From Zygnema cylindricum (taxonomy: Eukaryota; Streptophyta; Zygnematophyceae; Zygnematales; Zygnemataceae), in the NCBI GenBank assembly GCA_037447655.1, contig JBBHKE010001236.1, forward strand, positions 1-64,000: a DNA stretch of 64,000 nucleotides. Reading direction: 5' to 3'. The first letter of the stretch is position 1. Every line of letters begins with the position of its first letter. A program made the translations under genes and the position numbers. Below the pieces are notes generated by a model, which saw only the letters and a program-made list of their open reading frames with translations, made no database searches and had not been told where the DNA came from. Positions 47,407-58,952 of the stretch are shown piece by piece.

Positions 47407-50400
47407 GGTTATGGGCCTGTCATGAAGAATTCCTATCTTTTCCGGGGATAAGTATGTTTACTGGGCGGATATGGTGGAGACACATTTTGAGAATGTCAAT
47501 CTTTTAGATATCTTGGATGGTTCGCTGGATGAATCTCATCCGTCATGGTCTAAGAAAAATACGCAAGCTCGTTCTATTCTGAAATTTTGTATATCTGAGG
47601 ACTTAGCTATGTCTCGGATAAAAATGAAAAAAGCAGTTGATATCTAGAAATCACTTAAAAGTGATTATGAAAAGGCCAATGTCTAGGAAGAGCTTCTATT
47701 GGCTGAAAAAATTTGGGACTATAAGTACACTAGCGGTACAATGGCTAAATATTCTAACAAATTTCGTATCCTTGTAGATGCACATGCTTGTGCAGGTGGG
47801 GTGTTTCCTCCTTTTAAACAGGCAGCATTGCTCATGAGGGTTCTCCCTCGTAGTATGAAAGGAGTATTTGACATGCTCAAACAAAAAGATAAAGCTAGCT
47901 GGACTTTACAGTTAGCCATCAATATTTTACTAGAAGAGGAAGCTACATCTAATATTCTCAATGTTGAGAAAGTAGAGGCTTTTAATTCAGAATTTGAGAG
48001 AAAAGGACAGTTTAATCAGCAAAGGTATCAATTTAATCAGTTCAGACAGTTTAATCAAGTTGGAAATAGACAATCAAACAATGCATGCTTTTATTATAGT
48101 GAGAAAGGTCATGGATACAAATTCTGTCCTAAGCTTAAAAAAGCTAACGATACAGGTTTATACAGGACGGGATGGCAACAAAGCCCATTTTAAAAAGGCT
48201 TCACGGGGCCTACACCGCGTGGAAATGCACTTTTTTCGGCTTCTTTGTCTCTCCAAGACGAGACTTTGACGGTTTCTACGAAGGATGATACGGATCTATT
48301 CGCTATGGCGGCTGCAATGGAGCGCGCGAAGGACCTTGGATGGATAATGGATACAGGAGCGTCAGCCCACATGTGCTGGAACAAGGCCATCTTCAAAAAT
48401 CTGAAAACAACGCCGGAGAAAAATACTTATTATGCTTGTGGAATGAGTGTCCAGACTCGTGCTGTGGGTGATGTGTCCTTACTCGTTAATGTAGAAGGAA
48501 GTGCAATTGAAAGGACTCTTCACAATGTCTTATTTGTGCGTGACTTTAAGAAAAATCTGTTTTCTACGTCGTTGGTAGAGAGTAAAGGCTTTGAGGTTAA
48601 TTTGAAAAATGGTCGGCAGGTTGTTAGCAAAAATGGCAAGGTTGCGGTTACAAGTACTAGAGATAGTAGCAAGATGTATTGCATGGATATGGCTAATACC
48701 AAGGAGAATGATGTTTTGTACTCCGGTGTTTTGCACTCAGATGAGTTGTGGCATAAAAGATTAGGCCATGTAAACTATGAAAGTTTGAGGAAAATGGTCT
48801 TTGCTGGAAAAATAGAGGGTGTATCAATCACAAATGAGCTGGTCAAAACTTGTGATGGTTGCGCTTTAGGCAAAATTCACAGATTGCCATTTCCTAAAGA
48901 GTCTGAGCATCGGTCAACGAAACTCTTACAACAAATTCATTCAGATGTCTTTGGTCCGGCGAAGGTTCCATCTGCCGGGGGGATGAAATATATGGTCACC
49001 TTTACAGATGATTTCTCCAGGTTTACAAAAGTTTACTTCATGAAGGAGAAGAGTGAAGTGTTTGGTCACTTCAAACACTATAAAGCATGGGCTGAAAAGC
49101 TTCATAATTTGCCTATTTTGCAGCTCAGATCGGACAATGGTGGTGAATATACATCAAAGGAATTTGAAGCCTTTTTACTCGAGGAGGGAATAAGTCATCT
49201 ATTGACTCTTCCATATTCACCGGAACAAAACGGGGTGTCGGAAAGACTGAATAGAACTCTCACGGAAAGCTCTAGGTCGATGCTCGCAGATAAAAATGTG
49301 GATCCGAAATTCTGGGTTGAGGCTCTAAATTGTGCAGTTTATATTAAAAATAGGATAGGATCAAGATCGGTAGGAACTACTCCTTACGAGATTTGGACAG
49401 GAAACAAACCAGATGTTAGCCATTTCAAGTTCTTTGGTAGTCAATGCTTTATATTGGATACGTCTACAGATAGATGGAAGATGGAACCGAAGGGATTATC
49501 GGGTATTCTGTTAGGATATGATGATCGCTCAAAAGATTATAGAGTCTTTGTGTTTTAGAGGCAGAAAATAGTTGTAGCAAGGAACATCATTGTTAAAGAT
49601 GAACTAGAATCCATAGATTTATTTAAAATGACAGAGCAGCAAAAGCAACAAAAGGTACAAAAATATGTCATTTTAGATTGCATGCAGGATATTGTCCCGC
49701 AGATTCCACTAACTCCGGTGGTGACTCCGGAGTCGACTCTCTTCAAGTTCCTCAACAAATTCGGATCCAGACGGACCAACAGCGGTCAGTACACACAGAT
49801 CGCAACCAGCGCAATCAGCGCAACGCAGGGCATCCGACAATCTCAGCCTCAGAATTTCCGGGGGGAAGAAGATCAAGCAGCCGCCTGCAAGCAAGCTCTC
49901 ACTTTGCCTACTCGGCAGCCTCAGGGGAGCCTTTGACCATTGAGGGGGCTTTCTTATCACCAGAACGGAATCACTGGATCGAGGCAGCAAACGACGAAAT
50001 AAAGTCCATCATGGAGGCTCAAACATGGGAGCTTGTGGACCTTCCTCCAGATCGAAAAGCGATCGGCAACAAATGGGTATTCAAGGCGAAGTTAAATCCC
50101 GATAACACCATTGAACGTTATAAGGCCAGACTTGTGGCAAAGGGGTATAATCGAAAGGATGAAATCGATTTTGAAGAAACATTTTCTCCGGTTGTAAGAT
50201 TTCCGACAGTTAGGATTTTGATGTCTCTAGCTGCTATAGAGGATATGGAAATACATCAGATGGATATAAAGACGGCCTTTTTGCACGGAGAACTAGAAGA
50301 GACCATTTACATGCAGCAGCCTGAAAAGTATGTGGAACTAGGAAAAAAACACTTAGTATGCAAGTTGATAAAATCTTTGTACGGCCTAAAACAGACCCCC

Positions 50401-51502
50401 AGACAGTGGAATCTAAAGCTTGATGAATTCTTGACTAGCCTAGGATTTCATAGGATAAGTTTTGATCACTATGTCTACGTTCCAAAGGGTGAGAATGGGA
50501 TAGTATATATAGCAGTATGTGTAGATGATTTGCTATTAATTAGCAAATCAATGGCTGAAATTTACAAAATCAAAACTGCTCTAAACTCACGGTTCGAGAT
50601 GAAAGACCTCGGTGAAGAGAAATATATTTTGGGTATCCAGGTAGAGAGGGACAGAAATAAGAAAATAATAAAATTGACTCAAAAAGAGGTTATTGGAAAC
50701 ATGTTAGATGAGTACGGAATGAGGGGGGCAAAAGGATGTTAAACTCCCATGGAGTTTCAGCAGAAGTTAGAGGGAGAAGAGACAGAACCATGTGTCATTG
50801 TTAGCGAGTATTTAGAGTCAGGGGAGAATGATCCTATGAGAATAATACCTTATAGACAGATAGTGGGAGGCTTAATATATTTCATGAACTGTACCCGTCC
50901 TGACATTGCTGCAGCAATCGGGGTACTAAGCAGGAGTAAAGAAAATCCGAGAAAATCTGATCTTGATGCAGCAAGGAGAGTTTTAAGATATTTGGCAGGA
51001 ACTAAAGATCTCAAACTCACTCTAGGCGGAGGAGAAGTCAAACTGCAAACATGGAGTGATGCAAACTATGGCGACATGCCAAGCCGGAAATCCACCACGG
51101 GATTCGTTCTACAAATTGGGAACGGTACTTGCTGCTGGAGCAGCAAACTTCAAAAGGTTACAGCACAGTCAACAATGGAGTCAGAACATATGGCAGCAAG
51201 CTCGGCCCTCAAAGAGCTCTTATGGGTAAAATCCATATTAGAAGAGCTAGGATACATGCAAATTGGTCCACAAGTGATCTGGTGTGATAACCAGGTTGCC
51301 ATTGCCATTGCTTCTAACCCAAGTCATCACTTCAAAAGCAAACACATGGATGTACGATTACACTTTGTAAGAGAAAGTGTTCTCTAAAGTGCTTAAATTA
51401 TGTTATTTGCCAGATGCAAAAATGATTGTTGATATGCTCACTAAAGCCCTTCCTGCTCCTAAGCTGAAGTATTGTAGGGACGCAGTGGGATTACGTGAAT
51501 AG
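47348..51502 (+). pseudogene. gag-pol: B2 gag-pol polyprotein (copia)
   Basis: The ATG at 47348 lies inside the LTR. Stops: TGA 47423, TAG 47645, TAG 47684, TAA 48191, TAG 49556, TAA 50740; frameshifts near 49735 and 51375. The zinc knuckle has lost a cysteine (CFYYSEKGHGYKFC). Protease WIMDTGASAHM (about 48340) and the integrase acids are kept (HSDVFGP, RSDNGGEY, NGVSERLNR). RT reads VCVDDLLL, and RNase H has STMESEHMA. More damaged than B1 in gag, better in integrase. Confidence 0.92.
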
Positions 51503-51662
51503 TTGAATTGCTGCACTGCTATACTACCACTCTGCGATAAATCCACCATTGTGAAGTAGTGGGACTCGGTGACTTGCAAATTGCTATATTGTTATGCTGC
51601 GACGCTGCGCTAGCTTATCACCGCAGCTGCGCCGGTATATTGAGTCTAAAGCTTTAGGGGAG

Positions 51663-52459
51663 TGTTGTCTTTTTGGAAAGCTTTTAGTCTCAGAGCAGCG
51701 CAGCTGCTATATAGACAAAGCAGCGCAGCTGCTATACAGACAAAGCACCGCAGCTGCTATACAGACAGAGCACCGCACCTGCTATACAACAGAGCACCGC
51801 AATAGCCGAGCAGATAGCAGCGCAGCTGCTATACAGCTGAGCAGCGCAGCAGCAGAGCAGCGCAGCAGCGAAGCTGCAACACAGACAGGACAACGCAACC
51901 ACGTTTATATTTGATATGGTCCGTACGGACAACGCAGCGTCTGATATTCTTAATGTTATTCTGTACAGGATAGAGCAACTGCGATAGATACGATTCTAGT
52001 CAACTTAGTGGGGTACTCATTGGTAGCTTAGTGATAGCTCAGTGGTAGCTTAGTGATAGCTCAGTGGTAGCTTGACAGATTAGTGGTAGCTTGGTGGTTT
52101 GATGCACCTCTCAAGTACACTGGTGTTGCCAGTTCAACACAAGTATAAGACTTAGGACTCAAAACATATTATGTATCCAGACTTCCAAGTAGTAAAACTG
52201 CAGACAGTTTTTGGGAAACTTCTGAGTATTATATCTTGAGTGTTGTCGGGTCAATTTTGCTGAATATTTGGGAGTTATCACTGTTTATGCTACTCTATAT
52301 TCTGATAGAGTTTTGAGAGGTTTGGATGTTTGTATAAGAATTGGTGAGCACTTAGGAACAGCTGTTTGGTAGGATTCTTGATAGCTTCTGAGAGTGTATC
52401 ATGTCTACTTCTACTACTACTGCTGCTCCTCCACCTGCACCGGTGGTTGTAGAACAACA
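51663..52459 (+). repeat. 3' LTR of B2
   Basis: Starts after TTTAGGGGAG and ends ACAACA at 52459, then TSD AGCTC. Same length as the 5' LTR. Confidence 0.93.
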
Positions 52460-52464
52460 AGCTC

Positions 52465-52944
52465 CACGACAAGAGCATTTACCCGCAAAATTGAAATTTA
52501 ACCGTCTAAGCGTTACATTGAACTTAGACGCAAAGTGAAACAAAACCTCTTTAAGTTGAAGTACTATAAGTCTTGTACGAAAATATTGAAACGCACGAAA
52601 CGAAATAAGCTTTGTACATTATTACAAAATGAACCTGCATAAAAATATCAATTGAAATTGAATGAATAAAATGCACGTCCTCACGCGCGACGAAATTGAG
52701 CCACACTATCTACAAATCAGTATTCTTACATTGACAGCGAAATATTATGATATTGGGCAAATCGGTGTCGGCCGAAATCGCACCGTCAAATGTTTTGTTT
52801 GGTTCGCGTCAGTTATGTTTTGTTTCATTCGGTACTGTAATTTTGTGTCGCTTCGGTTTGGTGTGAGCGGTATTCATTTGTACGAATCGCCGTTGGTCGA
52901 TTTCGAGTAAATGTTGCGGCTAAAAGTGCTCTCACCGTGGTACT
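52465..52944. other. Unique core of MULE2
   Basis: About 480 bp between B2 and solo LTR C1. No ORF of note; contains a run resembling GGTTCGCGTC/CGGTTTGG words. Nothing recognised. Confidence 0.5.
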
Positions 52945-53678
52945 TGAAACTCTGAGACTTCCATTGGCCCTCAGAGTATGCAGATCCAAAAGAAGCTAAT
53001 CTAGATAGTGCCGACTCCAAGTTAATATAAACCCAAGTGACTGACCCCTTGACAGTCAGAAAACCCAATATAGATTCACCCCTGTGAAATAACACTTTCT
53101 GTGTGCTCAGTTCCACCACAGAATGCAAAGTTAGAATATGAGATTTGGACACATTCACCCACTTTGACTTTCCCTTATAAATACAGCCACCCTGGCAGAC
53201 AAAAACGCTGACCGACTACACCCCTGTGTAGCCTGGACTCCCCTGAGTCCGCAGCAAAAAGAATCACTGAAAATGGTCAAGTAAATTGATAGTTATGGCT
53301 GGCCAAAGTTTGCCATTTATACATGGTGCTCTCTGGGAGAGGCAGCTGCCTACCCAAAATTTTCTAAGTCCTAAACCCTCTCTAAAACTCTATCTCCTGA
53401 AGTACGACACTTATCAAATTACTGTGTCGTACAGAAAAGTACAGGTGCCGGTGTACTTTCTGTACGGCCATTGTACGACATGGCCAAAATGTCGACACGT
53501 GTCAAATCAGGATTAGTTCCTGTAATCTCCGGAATTCCCGTAGTCCAATGTTATCACGCCACGTGTCACCTGACGTGACAAAGACCGTAAAACGCCAAAA
53601 GTACCTTTTCTGTGATCGCGGCGCTTATCGTAGCCGTCCGATCAAAACCGGCTATAATCCTAGCCGCTGAAATTCGAC

Positions 53679-53781
53679 GCGCGGTAATTGTTTCGCTATC
53701 GAAACAAATGCGCGGTACTTGTTTCGCTGTCGAAACAAATGCGCGGTATTTGTTTCGCTATCGAAACAAATGCGCGGTATC
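53679..53781 (+). repeat. 31-bp tandem palindromic repeat in C1
   Basis: Three units starting at 53679, 53710 and 53741 and a partial at 53772. Each is GCGCGGTA plus the inverted repeat TTGTTTCGCTATCGAAACAA. Other family C and A LTRs have one or two units. Confidence 0.85.
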
Positions 53782-53957
53782 CGTTCTGCCCCCCATTCCG
53801 TACTCCGTACTAAATTAAACTGTTTCTATGTACTAAGTATCTATTTAGCCGTTAAACGGATTAATCTACATTTAACGATTTATATATTTGTCAAACCCTA
53901 TATATCGTAATATCTGTTCTAGACATAACGGCTAGAGCTAACGGCTATTGGGTGTTT

Positions 53958-53997
53958 GACGGACGGTAGGTACCAGGATCAATTCCTGGGTCCGTCA
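53958..53997 (+). other. tRNA top-half-like fold in C1
   Basis: GACGGAC (53958-53964) pairs with GTCCGTC (53990-53996). Between them lie the linker GGTAGGTA and a perfect 5-bp arm CCAGG/CCTGG with the 7-base loop ATCAATT. Relative to family A, two stem positions changed on both strands, keeping pairing. Confidence 0.55.
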
Positions 53998-54297
53998 AAT
54001 ATATTTTTGGTAAACATGCCTATTATCTATTCCTGTCTCTCTGGAAAGCTTAGGCAGCCATGGCTCTAGCTCCCTCTCCAGCCTTCAGTGACTACGACAA
54101 GTGTGGGGGCTTGGAGAAGAGAGTCAGAGGCAGACTGCCTCTACTCTTTTCTATCTAACAAAGACCTAGAAAATACCCAAATATCAACAGTACTCACGTA
54201 ACGACAAAAAATGACTGTCTGCAACACTTTTATTTACATGTGGTTGCCGCAGTTTTATTAACGTAAATGTTCGCCGGCCGTGTGAATTGCTAATTTT

Positions 54298-54712
54298 TAG
54301 TGTTGGGTATCGGGTAAATTCATATCGCGATAATTTCGATATTCGATATATCGAATATCGATCGAGCAGATTCCTCGATATTTCGTACAGGGACCAACAT
54401 AAACTATTGCGATATATATCGCAAAAATTGGGTGTCCGTACAGTTATAGTACGGAAACCCGTACGGAAAATCGTACGGATATCCCCCCCCGGGCGCGCGC
54501 TCAGTTGGGGGGGGGGGGGGGGGGGGGGTGGTTTGAAAAAAAAATCGGGAAAAAAATGAATTTTTTTTTAATGCCTCGATATATCGACGGTATATCGGCG
54601 TTATGTCGCGATAATTTGGTTTTCGATGTATCGAAGCGATATATTGATTATCGGGTACCTGAAATTCGATATATATCGAATATCGGCAAAAGGTCCTCGA
54701 TACCCAACACTA
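54298..54712. mobile_element. hAT-type MITE
   Basis: TIR TAGTGTTGGGTATCG at both ends and 8-bp TSD CTAATTTT (54290-54297, 54713-54720). 415 bp, full of ATATCGATAT words, and carrying a long G run. No transposase. Unrelated TIR to the 25719 hAT. Confidence 0.9.
54507..54528 (+). repeat. Poly-G run
   Basis: About 22 G in a row, shortly after CCCCCCCC and GCGCGCGC. Could be a real homopolymer or an assembly/sequencing artefact. Confidence 0.8.
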
Positions 54713-54930
54713 CTAATTTTATTATGACGGTCGACTTTCGCAAAGCGCGACAAAATTTTAAGCGGTTAACACAATATTTTTAAAGTCAAATTTGTCCAAC
54801 CGATTGACCGCCAAATTTTTACTCAACGGTGCTTTATTTGTACCAATGTGTACTTCAAACGTACATTTTTTGACAAAATGACGTAAGTGACTGTGCGCAA
54901 CAAAAACAATCACTGTCATGATCAATTCCC

Positions 54931-55410
54931 TATGTTAATACGTCAAAACTAAGAAAAGAACATTGGATAAAAAAACAAAATAGGTAAAAAAAGGGTACAA
55001 CTAACACCAAAACGAAATTAAAAATTATACGTTTAGGATAAAACGAGACAAAGCAGAAAAAGATCCGTTGTAAAACCGTACGCTTTCGAAAAAAAAAAGG
55101 AAAAAATGAGAGAGGAAAAAAAATGGTAGAGTGACACTGAAATGACAGATAAAAAGTAAACGTTAGGATATAAAAAAACAAAGGAATAAAAGGTCCAATG
55201 TACAATCGTACTTTACAACGGGACAAAGGAAAAAAAGCGTTATACAAATATGACAAAATAAAAAAAAAAACGCTGGATAAAAAAAACAAAAGAGATAAAA
55301 AAAAGGTACAGCTAATACGAAAACGAAAAGTATAATATAAACGTTTAGGATACAACGAGACAAAGCAAAAAAAGATACGTTGTAAAACCGTACGCTTTCA
55401 AAAAGGACGT
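54931..55410 (+). repeat. Tandem array, right arm (about 310-bp unit)
   Basis: Words GGATAAAAAAA, GGTACARCTAA, CGTTTAGGATA and AAACCGTACGCTTTC recur about 310 bp apart (55070-55090 and 55380-55400). Continues the left arm at 24450-24870 after MULE2. Confidence 0.75.
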
Positions 55411-55862
55411 TACAGTTTTTGACACAGCAAAAGATGACAACTGGCGAAACCAAGAGCAAAAACAAAATGGTCCGTTGAGACATGAAGCCTACACCGCGAA
55501 TCGTTATTTGCATAGTTCAAAAGTAGGTGTTCTTATGGTAGGCCTTTGGTCGGCGCCTTTATCGTAAGTTGTGTTATGGGCTTTTCATGTGATCTTCTTA
55601 GATCGCTACTTTGATCAGCGACCGTCCGATCGTCCAAATCTGACAGTGTATATAATTATTTTTGGTCCGAATTGTTTAATTGGTCCGAAAAGGTCCGAAT
55701 ACAATATGGGTCTTAAGGTCATATTGTATGTTTTACGTACAATAGGCATATTGTATTGGCCTACTTTCCCCTACTTTTGAACTGTGGTTATTAGCGTCAA
55801 GGTTTTTTTCGCCACTTAAAATAAATCATTTTTACGGTTGAACAGATTTTAAGGAAAGATTA
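55411..55862. other. No feature recognised
   Basis: Contains one TACACCGCGAATCGTTAT word (55491) of the recurring motif discussed in the findings. No gene seen. Confidence 0.4.
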
Positions 55863-56588
55863 GGGTAACGTTCCATCAAGCGAAAAGTGGGGAAGTTTAC
55901 AGAAATCCGCGACTCTCCGTAGCAAATCGTATCGCCTATTTTGTTTTTATACAAAAAACAACATTACAGAAAATCTTGCCAATACTCTCGGAAGGGCTTG
56001 GAGGTAATACTGGTCATCGGATATTCATCTGCGAGGAGTTCGCTTCATTTTTTTCTGTAACTATCAACCCACCTCAAGGAGGTGGGTTGGCAGATACAGA
56101 AAAAAACAAATCGTGACACCCTGGACGATTAAGCTACGTGTCATGATGTTAAGCCAACGAAAAATCTTAAGATTTGCACATGACACGCGCTTTCACAAAT
56201 ACAACCGAAAATAAAAATGTAAGTTTGTAACATTCCTTCCTCACGCTATTCTCGATAACTTTTGTTCGTCACACTATTTCTCTCAAAGGAATTTCGTTAT
56301 GTTTGAAAATAGAAACCCTAAGCGTACAGACTGGCGTCTACAAAAAGTATAAAAATTATGTCGTATGATTACTTCGTACGCAGGTACATGGTACGAAAGT
56401 GAAGATTTGAAGTTAAGTTTGTCGGTGCTAAAAATCTGAAGCATATTCAATATCGGATCATAGCTTGCGTGGCGCCATTAAATTTAGAACACGTGGCTTA
56501 CAGACTCTTCGAGATGGAACATTGACTCATCGACCCTGTCTGTAGAGTTGGCCGTACAATTACAAAAACATATGATGGAACTTCACCC
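55863..56588. mobile_element. PIF/Harbinger-like MITE, family F (F1)
   Basis: GGGTAACGTTCCATCA at the left and the inverse TGATGGAACTTCACCC at the right, TSD TTA (55860-55862, 56589-56591). 726 bp. An internal hairpin CCCACCTCAAGGAGGTGGG lies at 56070-56088. Inverted relative to F2. Confidence 0.8.
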
Positions 56589-56614
56589 TTAGTAAGTTAT
56601 GAATGATGTAATGA

Positions 56615-57155
56615 GAATACATCGCGAATCGTTATTAGTACCAAAGTTTAAATCGTGTTGAAGAAAAATTACCGTACTTGATATTAATTAAGATTTTTTT
56701 TTTTTTTAAACGTGTATTCTAATTTCGGCGTTAATGTTAATTTGGGAACAACAAAAATGGAATATTCGTTGTAAGATTATATACATTAATATATGTATCC
56801 GTACAAAATATTAGAAATCGTACGCCGTCGTGAAATTTAAATATCCGTACATATCTGACTAATTTACGTGTCAAACTAATCCCGTATTTTGAGCGCACGT
56901 TCCTATGCGTGCGAGTCTAATATAATTATATTTTTGTAAAATTTTCACTTGAAAGGGTACATTTATGTACGGTCTGACATCGACCGTACACCACACTATT
57001 TAGATTTTATTGTACTTTCGTTCTTTACGCTATTTTGTACGGTACCTTAATTAACGTCGAGGAAATATTAAAATCATATATCATATTTGAGGAAAAAAAT
57101 CAAAATTTTAATAACCTAAATTAGAGTTATATACACTAATAACGATTCGGGGTGT
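56615..57155. repeat. Small inverted-repeat element with CGCGAATCGTTATTAG ends
   Basis: TACATCGCGAATCGTTATTA at 56621 faces TAATAACGATTCGGGGTGTA near 57131. A similar layout occurs at 37538-38103. No clear TSD. Confidence 0.5.
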
Positions 57156-57789
57156 AGTAGTTAATTGCACCGAGACGTGGCAATTTAGCCCACTTTTGTA
57201 AATAGTGTTGTTAACACTGCTTTATGATTTTCGGCGTTCTCTATTGCGAACAGATTGAACTTTGTTTCGCTTTCGTAAATAACTAAAAATAGTTTTCACG
57301 AAAGCGTCCGAAAAAACGGCATGCTAATCAGGGTCAAGTTCCGTCAGTCGTTTCTATAATAGTACGGCCAACTCTACGGGCTTGGTTAATTGAGTCGATG
57401 TTCCATCACGAAGAGTTTGTAAACCACGTGTATTACATTTAGTGGCACCACGTGGGTTATGACCGGATATTTAAAATCTTTTAAAAATCTTCACACCGAC
57501 AAATTTCACTTCAAATATTCACTTGCGTACCATGTACCTGCGTACCAATTCATAATACGATAGAACTTTTGTACTTTTAGCAAACGCTAGTCTTTTACGC
57601 TAGCTCATTTTTTGGGGTTCGTGTTTTCAATATGACGAAATTACTTTGCCGGAAATATTGTGACGAAAGAAACAGCGCGTCGAAGGACCGTTTCGAGATT
57701 ACTTTTTAAATTTTCAATTGTATTTTGAAAAGTGCATACCATGTGCAAGTTTCGTCAATTTTGGTTGGTTTTCCATCGTGACACGTTGC

Positions 57790-58952
57790 TGTTGTATTTG
57801 AGTATTTTCTAGGTCAGTATTATAATAGGAAAAATGTAGAGGCGGTCTACCTCTAACTCCCTTTACCAAGCCCCCACACTTGTTGTAGTCACTGAAGGCT
57901 GGGTAGGGTGATAGGGCCATGGCTGCCTAAAGCTTTGTAGCAGACAGTTAGAAGAAAATAGATGGGTTTACTAAAAGTTTTGACAGACCCAGGAATTGAT
58001 CCTGGTACCTGCCGTCCGTCAATGTAGCCGTTAGCTTTGTCCGTTTAGTCTAGGACTAGTGCTAGGACATATAGGGTTTGATAAATATATAAATATGTAC
58101 ACGTAGACGAATTCATTTAACGGCGCAAAAAGATCCTTAGTACATAGAAACAGTTTAGTGAAGTATGGTTTACGCGAAACTGATACCGCGCATTTGTTTC
58201 GACGGCGAAACAAATACCGCGCACTTATTTTCGACGGGTAAGAATGGATACCAGATTTAATCGACGGCCGTGGTGCTAGCCGAGATTCCGGAATGGCCGC
58301 CTTGGCGTTTTCTGACGCCGCCACTCCGGATGACACGTGGAAATGCGCTGGAGGATTGCGGAATCTCCAGAGCGCAAGATAACAAGTTTGGGTGTGACAT
58401 TTGTCACTCGTATGGTCTTGTCGTACAATTTTCGTACAGAAAGTACTCCGGCGCCTGTACTTTTGTGTACGGTACAGTCCTGTGATTGGCGTCGTACTTC
58501 AGTAGAAGGGGTTTAGAGAGGGACTAGAACTTAGAATATTTCTGGTAGGTAGATGCCTCTCCCAGAGAGCACCTTGTATAAATGGCAAACTTTGGCCAGC
58601 CATAACTATCAACTCAGTTGACCAATTTCAGTGATTTTTGTTGCTGCGGACTCAGGGGAGTCCAGGCTACACAGGGGTGTAGTCGGTCAGAGTTTTTGCC
58701 TGCCTGGGTGGCTGCATTTCTAAGGGAAAGTCAAAGTGGGGGAATGTGTCCAAATCTCATATTCTAACTTTGCATTCTGTGGTGGAACTGAGGACACAGA
58801 AAGTCTTACTTCTCAGGGGTGAAGCTTTAATGAGGTTCTGATTGTCAAGGGGTCAATCATTTGGGTTTATATCAAGTTGGAGTCGGCACTATCTAGATTA
58901 GCTTCCTTAAGACCTGCGAATTCTGTGTGGCAATGTAGCCCATAGAATTTCA
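57790..58952 (+). repeat. Solo LTR, family C (C2)
   Basis: TSD GTTGC (57785-57789, 58953-58957). 1163 bp, TGTTGTATTT...TAGAATTTCA. TATA box TATAAAT at 58577-58583, G-box GACACGTGG at 58332-58340, tRNA-like fold at 57982-58020. No internal region. Confidence 0.9.
57982..58020 (-). other. tRNA top-half-like fold in C2
   Basis: GACAGAC/GTCCGTC (one mismatch), arm CCAGG/CCTGG and 7-base loop AATTGAT (ATCAATT on the minus strand). Same geometry as C1. Confidence 0.5.

Larger units (their letters stand above)
46610..52459 (+). mobile_element. Full-length Ty1/copia element, family B (B2)
   Basis: TSD AGCTC at 46605-46609 and 52460-52464. LTRs are 797 bp each (46610-47406, 51663-52459). Inserted in MULE2 only 242 bp from B1, same orientation, independent TSD. 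Confidence 0.95.
52945..54189 (-). repeat. Solo LTR, family C (C1)
   Basis: TG...CA ends with TSD GTACT (52940-52944, 54190-54194) and no internal region, as left by LTR-LTR recombination. Start TGTTGATATT in element sense. G-box CCACGTGTC at 53559-53567; TATAAA-like box near 53318; 31-bp palindromic repeat at 53679-53781. Confidence 0.9.
40448..54930. mobile_element. Mutator-like non-autonomous element (MULE2)
   Basis: GGGAATTGATCATGACA at 40448 and its inverse ending at 54930. The inverted arms of about 315 bp are now split: left 40448-40525 plus 46373-46609, right 54195-54297 plus 54721-54930. Flanks TATATTAA (24858-24865, left of MULE1) and TATGTTAA (54931-54938) match in 7 of 8. The unique core is only about 52465-52944. 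Removing all inserts leaves about 1.1 kb without a gene, so it was a MITE-sized Mutator derivative. Confidence 0.83.

Noticed and set aside
52945-54189. Full-length copia element of family C
   Set aside because: Both ends carry the TSD and no internal coding region exists; solo LTR instead.
56070-56088. Rho-independent terminator
   Set aside because: The hairpin is internal to a eukaryotic MITE, so a bacterial terminator makes no sense here.
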